This document shows, one piece after another, positions 7,337 through 17,451 of a DNA stretch of 64,000 nt. The position numbers and the translations under genes were made by a program. Positions within the stretch are counted from its first letter, which is position 1. Each line of letters starts with the position of its first letter. The stretch comes from a virus: positions 1 through 64,000 of IMG/VR virus record IMGVR_UViG_3300026521_000527; one strand, 5' to 3'. The notes under the pieces are model-generated. The model worked only from the letters and a program-made list of their open reading frames with translations, ran no database searches and had not been told where the DNA came from.

Positions 7337-10219
7337 ATGAAGAAAATTAGATTCGGTTCCTTTCCGTTGGTAGAAATACCGAAAAAAGAAAGAAGATGTC
7401 TGGATAGGTATTTAATAAAGAACTTCAGTGATAATATTTCAATATCAGATGCGATGAGAAATTTAAATGTCACTAAGAATCTTTTATATGTATCACCGGA
7501 TTATCTAATTAAACATTTTATGGAAGATGCCAATACATCTCCTATAAACCACCCTGATCAAGACAAGACACCAGATTCAAAAGGATACGACTTATCATTA
7601 AAAAGAGCTTTTTATATTATGAAAGAGTTCTATAAGAATATAAAAAATAAACCATTTTACCACGAGTATGTTTATTACCCAATTTATGTTGAGAAGATAG
7701 ATGTTCAAAGAAGTACAATGTATGGTAAAATTACAGATCCAGGTTCTGGTAAAATGCTTAAAGAGTACAGCTTTATTATTCTATCAAATGATTTGGATAC
7801 AACTTTAAAAATTGATGAGATTCGATATGACGAAAATGCTACCCTGAATTTTCTATATCTATATAGTGAATTTTTCGCAGACCCAAAATACGCGACAAAA
7901 TCATTAAATGATTTGGATCACACAGATTTAAACTTCTTAATGAAATTATATCAATATATTGAAAAGTCAGAAGTATCACCGATTGAACTTGTGTTGAAAT
8001 TGTACTCTTTCTTGAATCAATTAACACCAGGGAGCACTTTTACTACAACAACAGATATAACAGCCGCCTTTAAAAATGGTACAGATATGTCCGATCTTAA
8101 AAAGTACAATGGTGTTTTAAAATCAACTTTCTTTAGATCATTACAGAGCACTAATGGAATTTATTCGAATGAACAGGCTCGCGAGAGTTTTATAAAAATG
8201 TTGGATACCCTCTTTAAAGAGAAAGGTTTCATAGATTTATTTGGTGAAATCCAATCAGATAAAATTATAGATAGACAACAGTATATTTATAATGCAAATA
8301 AATACAAAGAAATTATTGGACTTGTTGAAGAACTTGTAAAATTCAATAAAAGCAATGACTCTCATTCAATCATCCAGGATGACCAAATAGATTTTGATTT
8401 TAAAATCCAGAATGATCATTATCAAGTCGAAGTTCGCGATAAAAGAATAGCCGAAGTTTTTACGAGCAGATTTAAAGATTTAATTGAGCAATCAAAGACT
8501 TTCGTTGAAAATGAACTCAAGTTAATAATTACTAAATTTAAAAATCAATTTCAGAATGATCTGTCCAATGAAAATGGCTTTAAATATCTTGAAAAAGAGG
8601 AAGATCGCCTTAAAAAAGAAAATCAGGCTGTGTTATCTTTGCAGGCTCAGATGCAGGTTGAAATGGCAAGAATTCAACATAGCACTGATCCGAATGATAT
8701 AAAACGTTATAATGATTTAAGTATTGAGCTTAATAAATTAAATAATGAACACCACGCTCTTCAGACGTCAATGAGTCAAATTCAAGATGAGCTTCGATTA
8801 AATAGATATCTATTTCAAAACGCGACTAGCGTTATACAAACATTAAAAAATAAAACTACGGATATTACTAATAATATTATGGGAGATAGTGTAACTGATT
8901 ACACTTATCTATTCGAAGATTTATTTAGTATTTTTAAAACTAGAACTCTTGTTGAACAGCAAATGGAAGTTGAGTTGACAAATGGAGATTTCGTTAAATT
9001 AAGCACTAATCTTCCTGAAGATAAAACTGAATTAGCTGAAGTGTATAGAGCTATAGCTGATGATATTGACCAAATATCTGACCAAGTTAAAGAAAGACTC
9101 CGTGGTGTAATGATTAATCTTGTCGGGCGGTATACTGAAGAATTTGATAACGTTATTAAAAGTTATAAACACGTGCTGAATAATAAACCAAAAAAATTCA
9201 AAAAATTATTGATGGCATTTATTAATGATTTGGATGAACCTGATTATCAAGAACAGTTTAAAGCCAGGTATAAAAACATCTTAACAACAGGTTCTAAGAA
9301 TATAATTACTCTTATAATTAAGAAAGAGTTCCAAAGAACTCAAGTTCATCAAGAAATTTCAAAGAATGATAAGTTGTCAGAATTACATCCATTGATTAAA
9401 AAATTACTCCAAGAACCCCAAAACTTTAGAAGTTATATTCTGGATTTTAAAATTCTTGAGAACCTATATCAACTTTGGTTTATTACCCAAACGAAAAAGT
9501 TTGGTCTAGGTTTAGTAAAAACACTACCAAGAAAATTAAACCATCCAAAGAATAGAATAGAATTCACAATAGAGACAATTCTTGGACTTAAGAAGAATCC
9601 AGTTTGGATACTAGCTGATCAAAAGATTTATCTAAGTATGCCAGATTATTTATCATTAACTGGTGTTAAAATTCTAAGCAGTGTACCTAAAGAAGAAATT
9701 CTTGAAGTTTGTAAAATCAAGGGTCGAGATTATTGGAATGAAAATAATATTGGCACATCTGATAAAGTTTATGAGCATAAAAAAGATGAAGAACTCGCGG
9801 CTAAAGTCGAAGAGCTTAAAGTTGAAATTAAAGATCTTCAATCTCAGAAAAATAAAACTACTGATAAAAATAAAATTAAGCAGATTGATTCTAAATTAAA
9901 ATCAGCTAAGAAACATTTGGTTGTTGCAAATAATAAACTTAAGAAAGTTCGTCAGCAAAAAGTCCTCAATCGTTCAAATATCCAAGCTTTCGATTTATTC
10001 GATGATCCACATATGAGTGATAAAACAACATTATTAACTCCAGCTGAGAAAGACGCTATACGAGATAAAGAAGAAACACTTATGAAGGAAGAATTTAAGC
10101 CTGGAGTTCAATTGCCTGGTGTTGATATACAGGAGCCAAGTCCAAGTAATCAATCAACAGTATTCGGCGCAACTCAAGAAGATATTTTCAAAAAACGTGA
10201 TAATAGAGTACAATTCTAA
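7337..10219 (+). CDS. Large coiled-coil protein, unknown (tail or baseplate)
   Basis: Ribosome binding site AAAAAGGA before ATG. A 960-residue protein. The first ~380 residues are globular. About 390-530 and 820-890 are strongly predicted coiled coil (KEEDRLKKENQAVL; KVEELKVEIKDLQSQKNK), and the C-terminal ~60 residues are Pro/Ser/Gln-rich and flexible. A GAGTTC-CAAA-GAACTC hairpin lies at 9326-9341. There is no recognised enzyme motif. Size, coils and location in the tail block would be compatible with a tape measure, hub or neck component, but hydrophobic tape-measure features are absent, so the role is left open. Confidence 0.35.
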   Translation: MKKIRFGSFPLVEIPKKERRCLDRYLIKNFSDNISISDAMRNLNVTKNLLYVSPDYLIKHFMEDANTSPINHPDQDKTPDSKGYDLSLKRAFYIMKEFYKNIKNKPFYHEYVYYPIYVEKIDVQRSTMYGKITDPGSGKMLKEYSFIILSNDLDTTLKIDEIRYDENATLNFLYLYSEFFADPKYATKSLNDLDHTDLNFLMKLYQYIEKSEVSPIELVLKLYSFLNQLTPGSTFTTTTDITAAFKNGTDMSDLKKYNGVLKSTFFRSLQSTNGIYSNEQARESFIKMLDTLFKEKGFIDLFGEIQSDKIIDRQQYIYNANKYKEIIGLVEELVKFNKSNDSHSIIQDDQIDFDFKIQNDHYQVEVRDKRIAEVFTSRFKDLIEQSKTFVENELKLIITKFKNQFQNDLSNENGFKYLEKEEDRLKKENQAVLSLQAQMQVEMARIQHSTDPNDIKRYNDLSIELNKLNNEHHALQTSMSQIQDELRLNRYLFQNATSVIQTLKNKTTDITNNIMGDSVTDYTYLFEDLFSIFKTRTLVEQQMEVELTNGDFVKLSTNLPEDKTELAEVYRAIADDIDQISDQVKERLRGVMINLVGRYTEEFDNVIKSYKHVLNNKPKKFKKLLMAFINDLDEPDYQEQFKARYKNILTTGSKNIITLIIKKEFQRTQVHQEISKNDKLSELHPLIKKLLQEPQNFRSYILDFKILENLYQLWFITQTKKFGLGLVKTLPRKLNHPKNRIEFTIETILGLKKNPVWILADQKIYLSMPDYLSLTGVKILSSVPKEEILEVCKIKGRDYWNENNIGTSDKVYEHKKDEELAAKVEELKVEIKDLQSQKNKTTDKNKIKQIDSKLKSAKKHLVVANNKLKKVRQQKVLNRSNIQAFDLFDDPHMSDKTTLLTPAEKDAIRDKEETLMKEEFKPGVQLPGVDIQEPSPSNQSTVFGATQEDIFKKRDNRVQF
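9326..9341 (+). repeat. GAGTTC-CAAA-GAACTC hairpin
   Basis: Perfect 6-bp arms with the sense loop CAAA, inside the 960-residue gene where it encodes EFQRTQ. It is a member of the recurrent hairpin family described in the findings. Confidence 0.85.
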
Positions 10220-10254
10220 AAATTCTAAAAATAAATAAAATAGGAAGGTTAAAA

Positions 10255-11448
10255 ATGTTACAAGCTACTTTTGCAAATTTAATTGAAGGACAATTTAATT
10301 CAAAGAGATCTAAGACAAAAGAAATTTTGACAGAGGGTGATGAGTTGAGTTCAAAAGAACTCAACGAGTCTAAAAAAAGAGTATTTGAAGAAAATATTAA
10401 CCCAGGTTTTCTTTCAACTATAGAGGAACAAGTTCAACACGCTAAGAAAAAAGAAGAAATTAAAATGACTCTAATGACTGAAGCGTACGACCAAAATAAA
10501 GCTGAGAAGAAATTAGCTAAAGATATGATTTATTTTAATTATCTAATTGAGAATTTCGTCCCAGAAGCTCAAATGAGTGATTTTAAAATGATTCTCGAAT
10601 CAACATTAGTAAGCTTTTTAGATTTACATAAAGAGTGTGATATAAAACCAAGAATGTTAACAGAGTCGGTAATGAATATTGAGTTATCTGAGGGGCAAAT
10701 TCTTGATACATATAGAAACCATTTGAATTTATCTATTAAAGATAATTATACAAAGCCTGCTCTTAGTGGAACACTTGGCGAACTATATGAAAGTGAATTT
10801 AAAACACTTGTGGGAAAATTGGTCGAAGAAGGAGTAAGTGTCGATATGGAGGCTATCTCAACATACTTACCATTCGAGCAAACTATCTATGAATTTACTG
10901 AATCAGTTTTGATTCCAGAAGCCACTAAAATGAAATTAGATAAAATAGTTGAGGAGCAGTCAGAATTAACTGATTTATTCGAAAATACAGCCGAGGATTT
11001 AATTCAAGATATTCGCAAGAAAATAAAAGCTCTTGTTTCTATCGTAGCTCCAAATATGTTTAATAAAGCTGTTGATTCAGATGTTGATGGTACAAAAATG
11101 GCTGGTATTACAATAACTGTTGATAAAAATTTTGATTCTGGTTTAGGTTCAACTAACACTGGAACATGTCCAGGAAAAATTGATTCTGGGGATATTGTTG
11201 ATGAGTTAGACGCTGAACTTGAGGCAACTGATGACGATGTTCTAAATCCAGAAAATGAGCCAGAAGAACCAGTAGAAATTGATTCAGATTTGGAAGATGA
11301 AATCAAAGATGCTGAAGCTGCTTCTCCAGATGAAGATGAAGATCTAGCTGGTGATGATGAGTTTGATGATATTGATATAAATGATGAAGAAGTAGAAGAT
11401 AAGGACGACGATAAAGACGGCGAGCTTGTTGAAACAGATATTAAGTAA
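10255..11448 (+). CDS. Unknown structural protein with acidic tail
   Basis: ATG preceded by AGGAAGG. 397 residues. Residues ~1-280 are helical. From about 305 the chain is dominated by Asp/Glu and ends in a long acidic tail (e.g. DDDVLNPENEPEEP and DDIDINDEEVEDKDDD). Several LTEG/MTEA/LTES tripeptides resemble the L-x-E sites cut by T4-type prohead proteases, but this is weak. Acidic tails are seen in scaffold or chaperone proteins. The start region contains a GAGTTC hairpin (10344-10365). Function unknown. Confidence 0.35.
   Translation: MLQATFANLIEGQFNSKRSKTKEILTEGDELSSKELNESKKRVFEENINPGFLSTIEEQVQHAKKKEEIKMTLMTEAYDQNKAEKKLAKDMIYFNYLIENFVPEAQMSDFKMILESTLVSFLDLHKECDIKPRMLTESVMNIELSEGQILDTYRNHLNLSIKDNYTKPALSGTLGELYESEFKTLVGKLVEEGVSVDMEAISTYLPFEQTIYEFTESVLIPEATKMKLDKIVEEQSELTDLFENTAEDLIQDIRKKIKALVSIVAPNMFNKAVDSDVDGTKMAGITITVDKNFDSGLGSTNTGTCPGKIDSGDIVDELDAELEATDDDVLNPENEPEEPVEIDSDLEDEIKDAEAASPDEDEDLAGDDEFDDIDINDEEVEDKDDDKDGELVETDIK
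10344..10365 (+). repeat. GAGTTC-AAAA-GAACTC hairpin with 9-bp arms
   Basis: Arms GTTGAGTTC/GAACTCAAC around AAAA, inside the acidic-tail gene. The encoded SSKEL peptide is the same as at 6810, so the reading frame is the same in these two copies. Confidence 0.9.
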
Positions 11449-11471
11449 GAATACGGTATAATACCGTATTC
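11449..11471 (+). repeat. Intercistronic inverted repeat directly after stop codon
   Basis: Arms of 11 bp (GAATACGGTAT/ATACCGTATTC) around a single A, beginning at the base after the upstream stop codon. There is no T-run after it, so it is more likely an mRNA 3'-end stabiliser or processing hairpin than a simple terminator. Confidence 0.8.
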
Positions 11472-11489
11472 AAGAATAAAGGATATATT

Positions 11490-12683
11490 TTGACAAAAGA
11501 ACAGAAATCAAAATTACCACAAGAACTTCAACAAGTAATCGAAAGATTCCATCATGATCCTATTTTACTATCAAAATTAAAAAATGTTATGCGTATTGCA
11601 ACTCAACATATAGCTCAAAAAGCAATGCAGCAATCAACATTCTGTGATACTTTTCAACCACCGAATAAATTACCTGAAAGATTATTAGAATATTTTGGAT
11701 TATCCGAGAGAGAGATGAAAGCAGCGATGGCTAAAATTGGCTTTATTCTTCATAGTCAATATCTCTCAACATATTATCAATCATTCTGCCTCGTGTATTT
11801 AATCGGTTTGGAGTTTAATGATCCAGCTTTAAGAAAGATGGCAATTCTAATGATTGATATTCGTCTTTGGAATGGTTTCAAGAAAACATTCTGGCCAAAA
11901 TATTGCGACCCAGATATAGCAAGATATGTTGTAAATTATCTTATTAAAAACAATCATACCTTCAAAAAACCAGGAACCCCATTTAAATTCTTAGATGAGT
12001 TTAGTATTCCAGCAGTTGATTTAAAATATCATCAAACAATTCCGAATAATTTGGATCATGATAGAGAAGGACTTAGAAAATTAATTGAAGCCAATAAAAG
12101 TAGATTGCGTCAAGTAATTGATTCTCTTCGTGAGCACTATTATAAAGCAGCAGCTGAGGGCAAGAAAGAAATAATTTCAGGGATGTATACTAATCAATAT
12201 CAAGATGGAGATATCGTTGAAAAAAGAGAATCTTTTAACTCAACTATAGAGAGACTTGTTGATAAAATTCAGAAAAATGCAGTCATGAAAAGAAATATAC
12301 TTCTTCATCCAGATGTAAAAGTAATATTTCAAGAAAAATTCAAATTGAGTGATAATAGTATTAGATTATTTCAAAAATGGTTAGATGATGATGATAATCA
12401 CGAAGAAATAAAATATTTCTTCGAGTTAATTTTCACTAGTTTTAAACCAAAGGATGAATCTGATGTTTGTCAATTCGAAGTTGAAGTCTTGGCGAATAGA
12501 ATTACTGGGGCTAAGAAAGATAAAGAATTAATGAAAGCCAAAGAAATACTTGATCATATGGTTATGAGTATTATTGGGCCGAGATACAATTCAATGGCAT
12601 CCTCAAGTATAGCACGAGCAAAAAATATTGCAGCTTTTGCAGTAGTGGCTTACGCTAAAGTTTTATTATGTAAAAAGATTTAG
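11490..12683 (+). CDS. Unknown tail-module protein
   Basis: TTG start with AAAGGAT upstream (spacing 6). 397 residues, mostly helical, with an Ala-rich C-terminal segment (SSSIARAKNIAAFAVVAYAK). No motif was recognised. It is the last gene of the first sub-operon: its stop codon is inside a 38-bp palindromic terminator, and a separate late promoter follows. It is likely a virion or assembly protein by location. Confidence 0.35.
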   Translation: MTKEQKSKLPQELQQVIERFHHDPILLSKLKNVMRIATQHIAQKAMQQSTFCDTFQPPNKLPERLLEYFGLSEREMKAAMAKIGFILHSQYLSTYYQSFCLVYLIGLEFNDPALRKMAILMIDIRLWNGFKKTFWPKYCDPDIARYVVNYLIKNNHTFKKPGTPFKFLDEFSIPAVDLKYHQTIPNNLDHDREGLRKLIEANKSRLRQVIDSLREHYYKAAAEGKKEIISGMYTNQYQDGDIVEKRESFNSTIERLVDKIQKNAVMKRNILLHPDVKVIFQEKFKLSDNSIRLFQKWLDDDDNHEEIKYFFELIFTSFKPKDESDVCQFEVEVLANRITGAKKDKELMKAKEILDHMVMSIIGPRYNSMASSSIARAKNIAAFAVVAYAKVLLCKKI

Positions 12684-12722
12684 GAAAGAGTTGAGTGCCT
12701 AGGCACTCAACTCTTTCCTTTT
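12682..12722 (+). terminator. Rho-independent terminator from a 38-bp perfect palindrome
   Basis: A 19-bp arm AGGAAAGAGTTGAGTGCCT is followed at once by its exact reverse complement, centred on CCTAGG, then CTTTTC. It starts within the stop codon of the 397-residue gene. Confidence 0.85.
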
Positions 12723-12734
12723 CTGTGCCTAATT

Positions 12735-12742
12735 TATAAATA
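12735..12742 (+). promoter_or_regulatory. T4-type late promoter octamer TATAAATA
   Basis: An exact TATAAATA lies between the palindromic terminator and the next start (12754), where a late promoter is expected. T4-type late promoters have only this -10 element. The AAAAGGA ribosome binding site follows directly, so the 5' leader would be very short. Confidence 0.55.
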
Positions 12743-12753
12743 AAAGGATTTAA

Positions 12754-13593
12754 ATGTTTTTTGGATTAGAAGATCTAAGTCCGGATCTATTCTTCGAAAT
12801 CAATGATGAAAATATATATTTATATTTAAATGATATACGGAATATGATTGATGTTGCTCAGATGGTACCACTTGAGTCATTTGGGCAAGATAATAAAATT
12901 AAATTTAAAAGCTTACCATTTAACCTGAGGTTAACTATCGGCATTCAATATCTAAAAAAAGATGGATATATAAAACGAGAATATGGTAAAGATTACCTAA
13001 ACGCTAGAATATTTGAAAATGAATTCTATAGTATTCCAAAGTTAATAAAGATTCTTAAAAAATATGGTTTACAACCAAACGGATTGATTAAAGAATTTAT
13101 TCCTGTCGAAGACTTTTACACAGGCGGATCCAATGGTGTACTTGATTTATATTATTTAATAATAACCTATTTTAGTAGTATTTATAGGGAAATAAATACA
13201 GATCAACTTAAACGGGAATATAAAATATTAACGGATACTGATCTGGATTTAAATAAATTTCAAATAATTACAAAAGTATCCGATTTCTTTTTTAAAGAGT
13301 TTAAATATTATTTGGGCACTAAGCCAAATGATATTCCGTTCTGCTGTGGGTACGGCACCAACTTACATAAAGCATTGCAGTCTAAAAACACTCTAGTACT
13401 TAAAGTTCAGGTTGAAAATGAAATCAATGGATTTATTAATAATTTTAATACAATTTATGATGATTTGGTACATGTTGAAAATATAAATATCGAATCAGAG
13501 GATGCAACCGATGGTTCAGCTGAGTGGTCAATAAATATACTTGCCAAGATTGATAATGAATATATTTCTTTTAAATTGATTAAAACACAATAG
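12754..13593 (+). CDS. Putative baseplate wedge protein with gp25-like C-terminal domain
   Basis: 279 residues. The first ~185 are not recognised. From about residue 194 the pattern IPFCCGYGTNLHKAL, then a helix and the strand VHVENINIE, then a further strand SINILAKID, resembles the lysozyme-like gp25 fold of contractile baseplates (P-x-G-x-x-L ... EP-x-I ... strand). It is preceded by a late promoter and followed by presumed baseplate genes, which supports the call. The similarity is by eye and modest; a fold prediction would settle it. Confidence 0.4.
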   Translation: MFFGLEDLSPDLFFEINDENIYLYLNDIRNMIDVAQMVPLESFGQDNKIKFKSLPFNLRLTIGIQYLKKDGYIKREYGKDYLNARIFENEFYSIPKLIKILKKYGLQPNGLIKEFIPVEDFYTGGSNGVLDLYYLIITYFSSIYREINTDQLKREYKILTDTDLDLNKFQIITKVSDFFFKEFKYYLGTKPNDIPFCCGYGTNLHKALQSKNTLVLKVQVENEINGFINNFNTIYDDLVHVENINIESEDATDGSAEWSINILAKIDNEYISFKLIKTQ

Positions 13594-13602
13594 AGGTAAA
13601 AT

Positions 13603-14724
13603 ATGAAAATAAATCAATCAAATTTAACAGATTATCAATACGGGTTGTATAATGATTATCTCTCCCAACTTGATGATAATCTTATTCTTTACAGTAATCA
13701 AAATTCTATGTCAATTAAGTACTGGAATATTAAAGTTCAAGAAAGTTTTAATACCAATGATCTAAACTTTCAAAATAGTTATAAAAATTTTACTTATGAT
13801 ATTTACCATTTCATGCCGACCCTTGAGATGTCCCCATTAACCTACCAAATAAATTATGAGACTCAACACTCAGGAACAAGCAATATCGCGACAGGTTCAA
13901 TGACCATATTTTTATTAGATAAACCTCTTCCTGGAGATCTATTTACCTTTTATTCAATAGATGATGTTCACAACGCAGGTGAAGTATTTAGAATTAGTAA
14001 TGTTAGATATATGAGAACCACGAAAAATAAATTAAAACTATTCCAACTTGATTTTGAAACAGCTCCGTTGACAAAGAACTCAATTGATAATTTAAAAATT
14101 AATAATGTTTATTATTGGGATACAGAACTCAATAAATTTTTTATAGATGATCAATATAATAAATTACTTGAGTTAAATGAGACTCGAGATGATATACTAG
14201 ATGAAATAAATAAATATTATAATCAAACTATGGGAGTATATGAAGAGACTGAAAATACAAAACCAGTTCTTTTGAACTCAGTATTAAAAAATATTAAATT
14301 AATATTTCCAGACATTGATATAAAATTACAACACGGTATTAAATTTAAAGATATTGATTTTCTTAAATTTACTAACAGTTCGGACGAAAATTTTATTGAT
14401 TATTTAGAGTGCTCTGGAACTGAAGTTCAAGAAAAAAATAAAAATTTATATTCTTTGGTAAAAAGATTATTTACAATGTATTATGATTTGGTGCCAGATG
14501 AGTTCGAAAACAATCGAGTCTTAAATAACTGCAATGAAGAAAATAATAAAGAAAGTGATTGTTCCGGTAATATTTCCAATACATCATCGAAGATATTCTA
14601 TGAGAATCCTAATACTAAAAATATTGCTCTTTATCCAGGAACTATTGAGATACCATTATATATTGATGACTCTGGAACACCAAGAGGTTCAACTAGGATA
14701 TATATCGGTGAGAAGGAGTTATAA
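13603..14724 (+). CDS. Unknown baseplate or neck protein
   Basis: 373 residues with AGAGG upstream. The segment PLPGDLFTFYSIDD ... VFRISNVRYMRT ... LFQLDFETAP (about residues 104-165) resembles beta-rich structural proteins of contractile phages that describe a DLxxFY...xYxVxxI...YxLxFE pattern. The C-terminal third contains a Cys/Asn-rich flexible stretch. The stop overlaps the next start by one base (TAATG). Virion structural role inferred; exact part unknown. Confidence 0.4.
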   Translation: MKINQSNLTDYQYGLYNDYLSQLDDNLILYSNQNSMSIKYWNIKVQESFNTNDLNFQNSYKNFTYDIYHFMPTLEMSPLTYQINYETQHSGTSNIATGSMTIFLLDKPLPGDLFTFYSIDDVHNAGEVFRISNVRYMRTTKNKLKLFQLDFETAPLTKNSIDNLKINNVYYWDTELNKFFIDDQYNKLLELNETRDDILDEINKYYNQTMGVYEETENTKPVLLNSVLKNIKLIFPDIDIKLQHGIKFKDIDFLKFTNSSDENFIDYLECSGTEVQEKNKNLYSLVKRLFTMYYDLVPDEFENNRVLNNCNEENNKESDCSGNISNTSSKIFYENPNTKNIALYPGTIEIPLYIDDSGTPRGSTRIYIGEKEL

Positions 14725-16706
14725 TGCAACCTATTGAAATAAATGCAATCAGTGAGATGAACTCAATGATTCTTGAATTACCAGCGATCAAAGAAGCTTC
14801 TGGAAAAGAAGGATTCGGAAATATTTTAAATTATCTTTTAAAAGATATTTATATTGATACACCAGAAGAGTTATTTCAATACATGAAATACAATCTTAAT
14901 GATAAAATGACAGAAATTTTATTAGCAAACTATGGAATAGATATTAAATATAGTAAAAAAGTAAATAATTCAATTAAAAGGATTCTAGTTTTTTATCTAG
15001 AAAGATTATTTCAATCTAAGGGATCTAATGAAGCTTTTGGTTTATTTGCAGAGATATTTGAAAATTTCTTCAGTAGTATAAATTTTTATAACATCTCAGT
15101 TGATAAAAGTTGGAAGAATTTAACATTTGATGATGATGGAAATCCGACTTATAAAAATGGTGAATTTATATTAAACTATAAGCTTGATCCTATTTTTATC
15201 AACGACGAAGAAAATATTATTCATGAAATTGATGACGATATTAAAATATCTAATAAGTATTTAATGACGCTAAAGCAGTATGAAAATTATTCTTTATTTC
15301 CAATAAATACAAATTTAATTTACATCCAATTCAGTGGTGGAATTGGGGCGATAAATAATATGAAAGTTTTCGCTGATGGTATTAGATCATACGGTGCAAC
15401 ATTTATGCAACAATTTGAATTGGAATATCCGACTTCAATAAATGGAAAAAAAAGTTACTTGAATATAAATTGCAGTCATTTAGAACTGCTTATAAAATAT
15501 TTTCAATTAAAAGAATTGCAACATCGTGGAGAAAATATATTTTTTGAGTACAAGAAACAGTTCTTTACGAACCTTTTATTTGAAATAGAATACATAGATG
15601 CGATTGAAGATGTTCTCCATGAATACAAACAAGCCAATTATAGTAATCGAAATGAGATGCAAAATCTTAAAAGAAAATGGCAGACAATTCTTAGGCATGG
15701 GATGAAGTCTGATGGCACAATCACATCTTTCAGTTCTTTAGAAACTCTTATGAAAGATATGTATAAACCTTTAATAGATGAATTTCTAGAAACTTTGGAT
15801 TCTGATCCTGAAAAAGTTATTGATATTTATATGAAATTATTTACTGAAACAATTACCGCAATAAATACTAGTAATTTATTTGTGCAATTATACACGAATA
15901 CTATTTTTATGCAAGTGTTAACTGGAGATGTTTTTGTAGAAAATTTCTTCCAACCGATTTTTGATATTTTCACAAAATATTTCTTTCCAGTTGAAATGGA
16001 CTATTTGAACAATTTTTTAAATAAAATGCTTATTAAAGATAAATGGAATTCAATTAGCACAGATCATTTCGTAAAAACGACATTAAGTACTAGTGAATTT
16101 AGTCTCGCGACCCCACAACGTGGACTTGATAGATATCAAATATTCTTCTTCTTTGAGAATACAACTATTTTGGATAAAGCCCGAGATAAATTCAATATAT
16201 TTTTAATAAAAAACGCAACAGATATTTTATTAAATTCTGATAAAAATAAAATCAACTTAAATAAAAAAATAAAAACAACTAGAGTTATGTTGGACTCGAA
16301 CTCTTTAAAAATTTATAAAGAGTTAACTGATAAAATTTCATATAATCAGGTTCATGATTTTTATAAAATTATTTTGGAAATTCAAAGAGTTGATTCAATA
16401 GACTTTGAGTTCAGAAGAACTCAAAGTCTAAAAATGTCTCAAAAAAGTAAAATAGGGAAAATCTCAAAACAAATGCTCGGTCTTAATTTAATTAGTCGAT
16501 CTTCAACTAACCAATCTGACATAATACAAACAATAATTATTCAAGGGAATTATAATAACTATTCAATTGTATCAAATTATGATAGATATATGTATGATAT
16601 GTTGGTAAAATATGGTTACCATGAAGAATTTCGACAATTTGAGCTTCAACAAAAATATACTTTTAACAAGTATATGCATTTAACAACAATAGATGATAGA
16701 TTATAA
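14724..16706 (+). CDS. Putative baseplate wedge structural protein
   Basis: 660 residues starting at an ATG overlapping the previous stop, with GAAGGAG upstream. The N-terminal region has the pattern YLERLFQSKGSNEAFGLFAE (residues ~92-111), reminiscent of baseplate proteins of large myoviruses that have a similar ERKGT..A...LF motif. The rest is large, aromatic-rich and helical. A 32-bp inverted repeat (16399-16430) interrupts a C-terminal linker. It lies directly before fibre-type and sheath genes. Function by similarity of pattern and position only. Confidence 0.45.
   Translation: MQPIEINAISEMNSMILELPAIKEASGKEGFGNILNYLLKDIYIDTPEELFQYMKYNLNDKMTEILLANYGIDIKYSKKVNNSIKRILVFYLERLFQSKGSNEAFGLFAEIFENFFSSINFYNISVDKSWKNLTFDDDGNPTYKNGEFILNYKLDPIFINDEENIIHEIDDDIKISNKYLMTLKQYENYSLFPINTNLIYIQFSGGIGAINNMKVFADGIRSYGATFMQQFELEYPTSINGKKSYLNINCSHLELLIKYFQLKELQHRGENIFFEYKKQFFTNLLFEIEYIDAIEDVLHEYKQANYSNRNEMQNLKRKWQTILRHGMKSDGTITSFSSLETLMKDMYKPLIDEFLETLDSDPEKVIDIYMKLFTETITAINTSNLFVQLYTNTIFMQVLTGDVFVENFFQPIFDIFTKYFFPVEMDYLNNFLNKMLIKDKWNSISTDHFVKTTLSTSEFSLATPQRGLDRYQIFFFFENTTILDKARDKFNIFLIKNATDILLNSDKNKINLNKKIKTTRVMLDSNSLKIYKELTDKISYNQVHDFYKIILEIQRVDSIDFEFRRTQSLKMSQKSKIGKISKQMLGLNLISRSSTNQSDIIQTIIIQGNYNNYSIVSNYDRYMYDMLVKYGYHEEFRQFELQQKYTFNKYMHLTTIDDRL
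16399..16430 (+). repeat. Inverted repeat with 14-bp arms inside CDS
   Basis: TAGACTTTGAGTTC, loop AGAA, then the exact complement. It contains the GAGTTC-N4-GAACTC core (16407-16422) and encodes EFRRTQ, a different frame from the copies at 6810 and 10347. Confidence 0.95.
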
Positions 16707-16720
16707 TAAAAAGGAAAAAA

Positions 16721-17431
16721 ATGTCCGAAAAAAAATTAGTACATATTGATAAAAAAGTACTACATCCAGGCGAACAATTTAAATTTGATGCCTTTGATAA
16801 TAAACCACAAAAAGGTATTATAGGTCGTCCGAAGATATATAATTTCAAAGGTGAATTATTAGCTGAAGAAGAGAATTTAGTTGTTTTAACTGGAAGGGAA
16901 TTTCTTGCACAAAAATTATTAACGCAATCAGTTGATAGTAATTTTGATTTGACAAAATATGATATTAGATATTTTGGAATTGGTAATGGTGGTACGAGTA
17001 ATGGTGATACGCCATCAACAGTTGGTCCATTTGATACAGATCTTGATTTAAATTCGCCCGTAAAATTTACAAGCACAGGAGGAGATATAAATACAAGTAC
17101 CAATGATTATAAATATATTTCAAATGGGTATTTGAAGAAAATTGTTTCGGATGGAGAGATGAAAATTATCCAAGAAGAACATACAGTAAATACGGAAAGT
17201 GGGAATGTCACAATCCAGAAATACACTAGTATAAAATTTACTTTAAAGATCCAAATGGAAGAGCCTGCAGTAAAACCATTTAAATTTAATGAAGCAGGAT
17301 TATATGCTGTCGAGTATGATAGTAATGGTACTCCAACTTCAAATAAAATTCTTTTCGCTAGATTTACAACTCTAGATAAATATCTTGATTCAAATGATGG
17401 TATAATTATTGAATGGCATGTTCTTGTTTAA
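16721..17431 (+). CDS. Putative virion structural protein before sheath
   Basis: 236 residues with AAAAAGG upstream. The centre contains YFGIGNGGTSNGDTP (about residues 88-102) and later PFKFNEAGLYAVEYD and ILFARFTTLDKY. Beta-rich with acidic loops, this pattern is common in phage baseplate/fibre-attachment proteins that precede tail sheath genes. No named family can be assigned with certainty. The gap to the sheath gene is 20 bases. Confidence 0.4.
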   Translation: MSEKKLVHIDKKVLHPGEQFKFDAFDNKPQKGIIGRPKIYNFKGELLAEEENLVVLTGREFLAQKLLTQSVDSNFDLTKYDIRYFGIGNGGTSNGDTPSTVGPFDTDLDLNSPVKFTSTGGDINTSTNDYKYISNGYLKKIVSDGEMKIIQEEHTVNTESGNVTIQKYTSIKFTLKIQMEEPAVKPFKFNEAGLYAVEYDSNGTPTSNKILFARFTTLDKYLDSNDGIIIEWHVLV

Positions 17432-17451
17432 AAAATTAAGGAGTTTAGTTT

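Noticed and set aside
7337-10219. Tape measure protein call for the 960-residue protein
   Set aside because: It has coils and suitable size, but no hydrophobic membrane-spanning region and it is not adjacent to the tube gene.
16663-17103. 146-codon frame on the minus strand
   Set aside because: Antisense to the plus-strand structural gene at 16721, which has a good ribosome site and a recognisable pattern; no independent evidence for the antisense frame.
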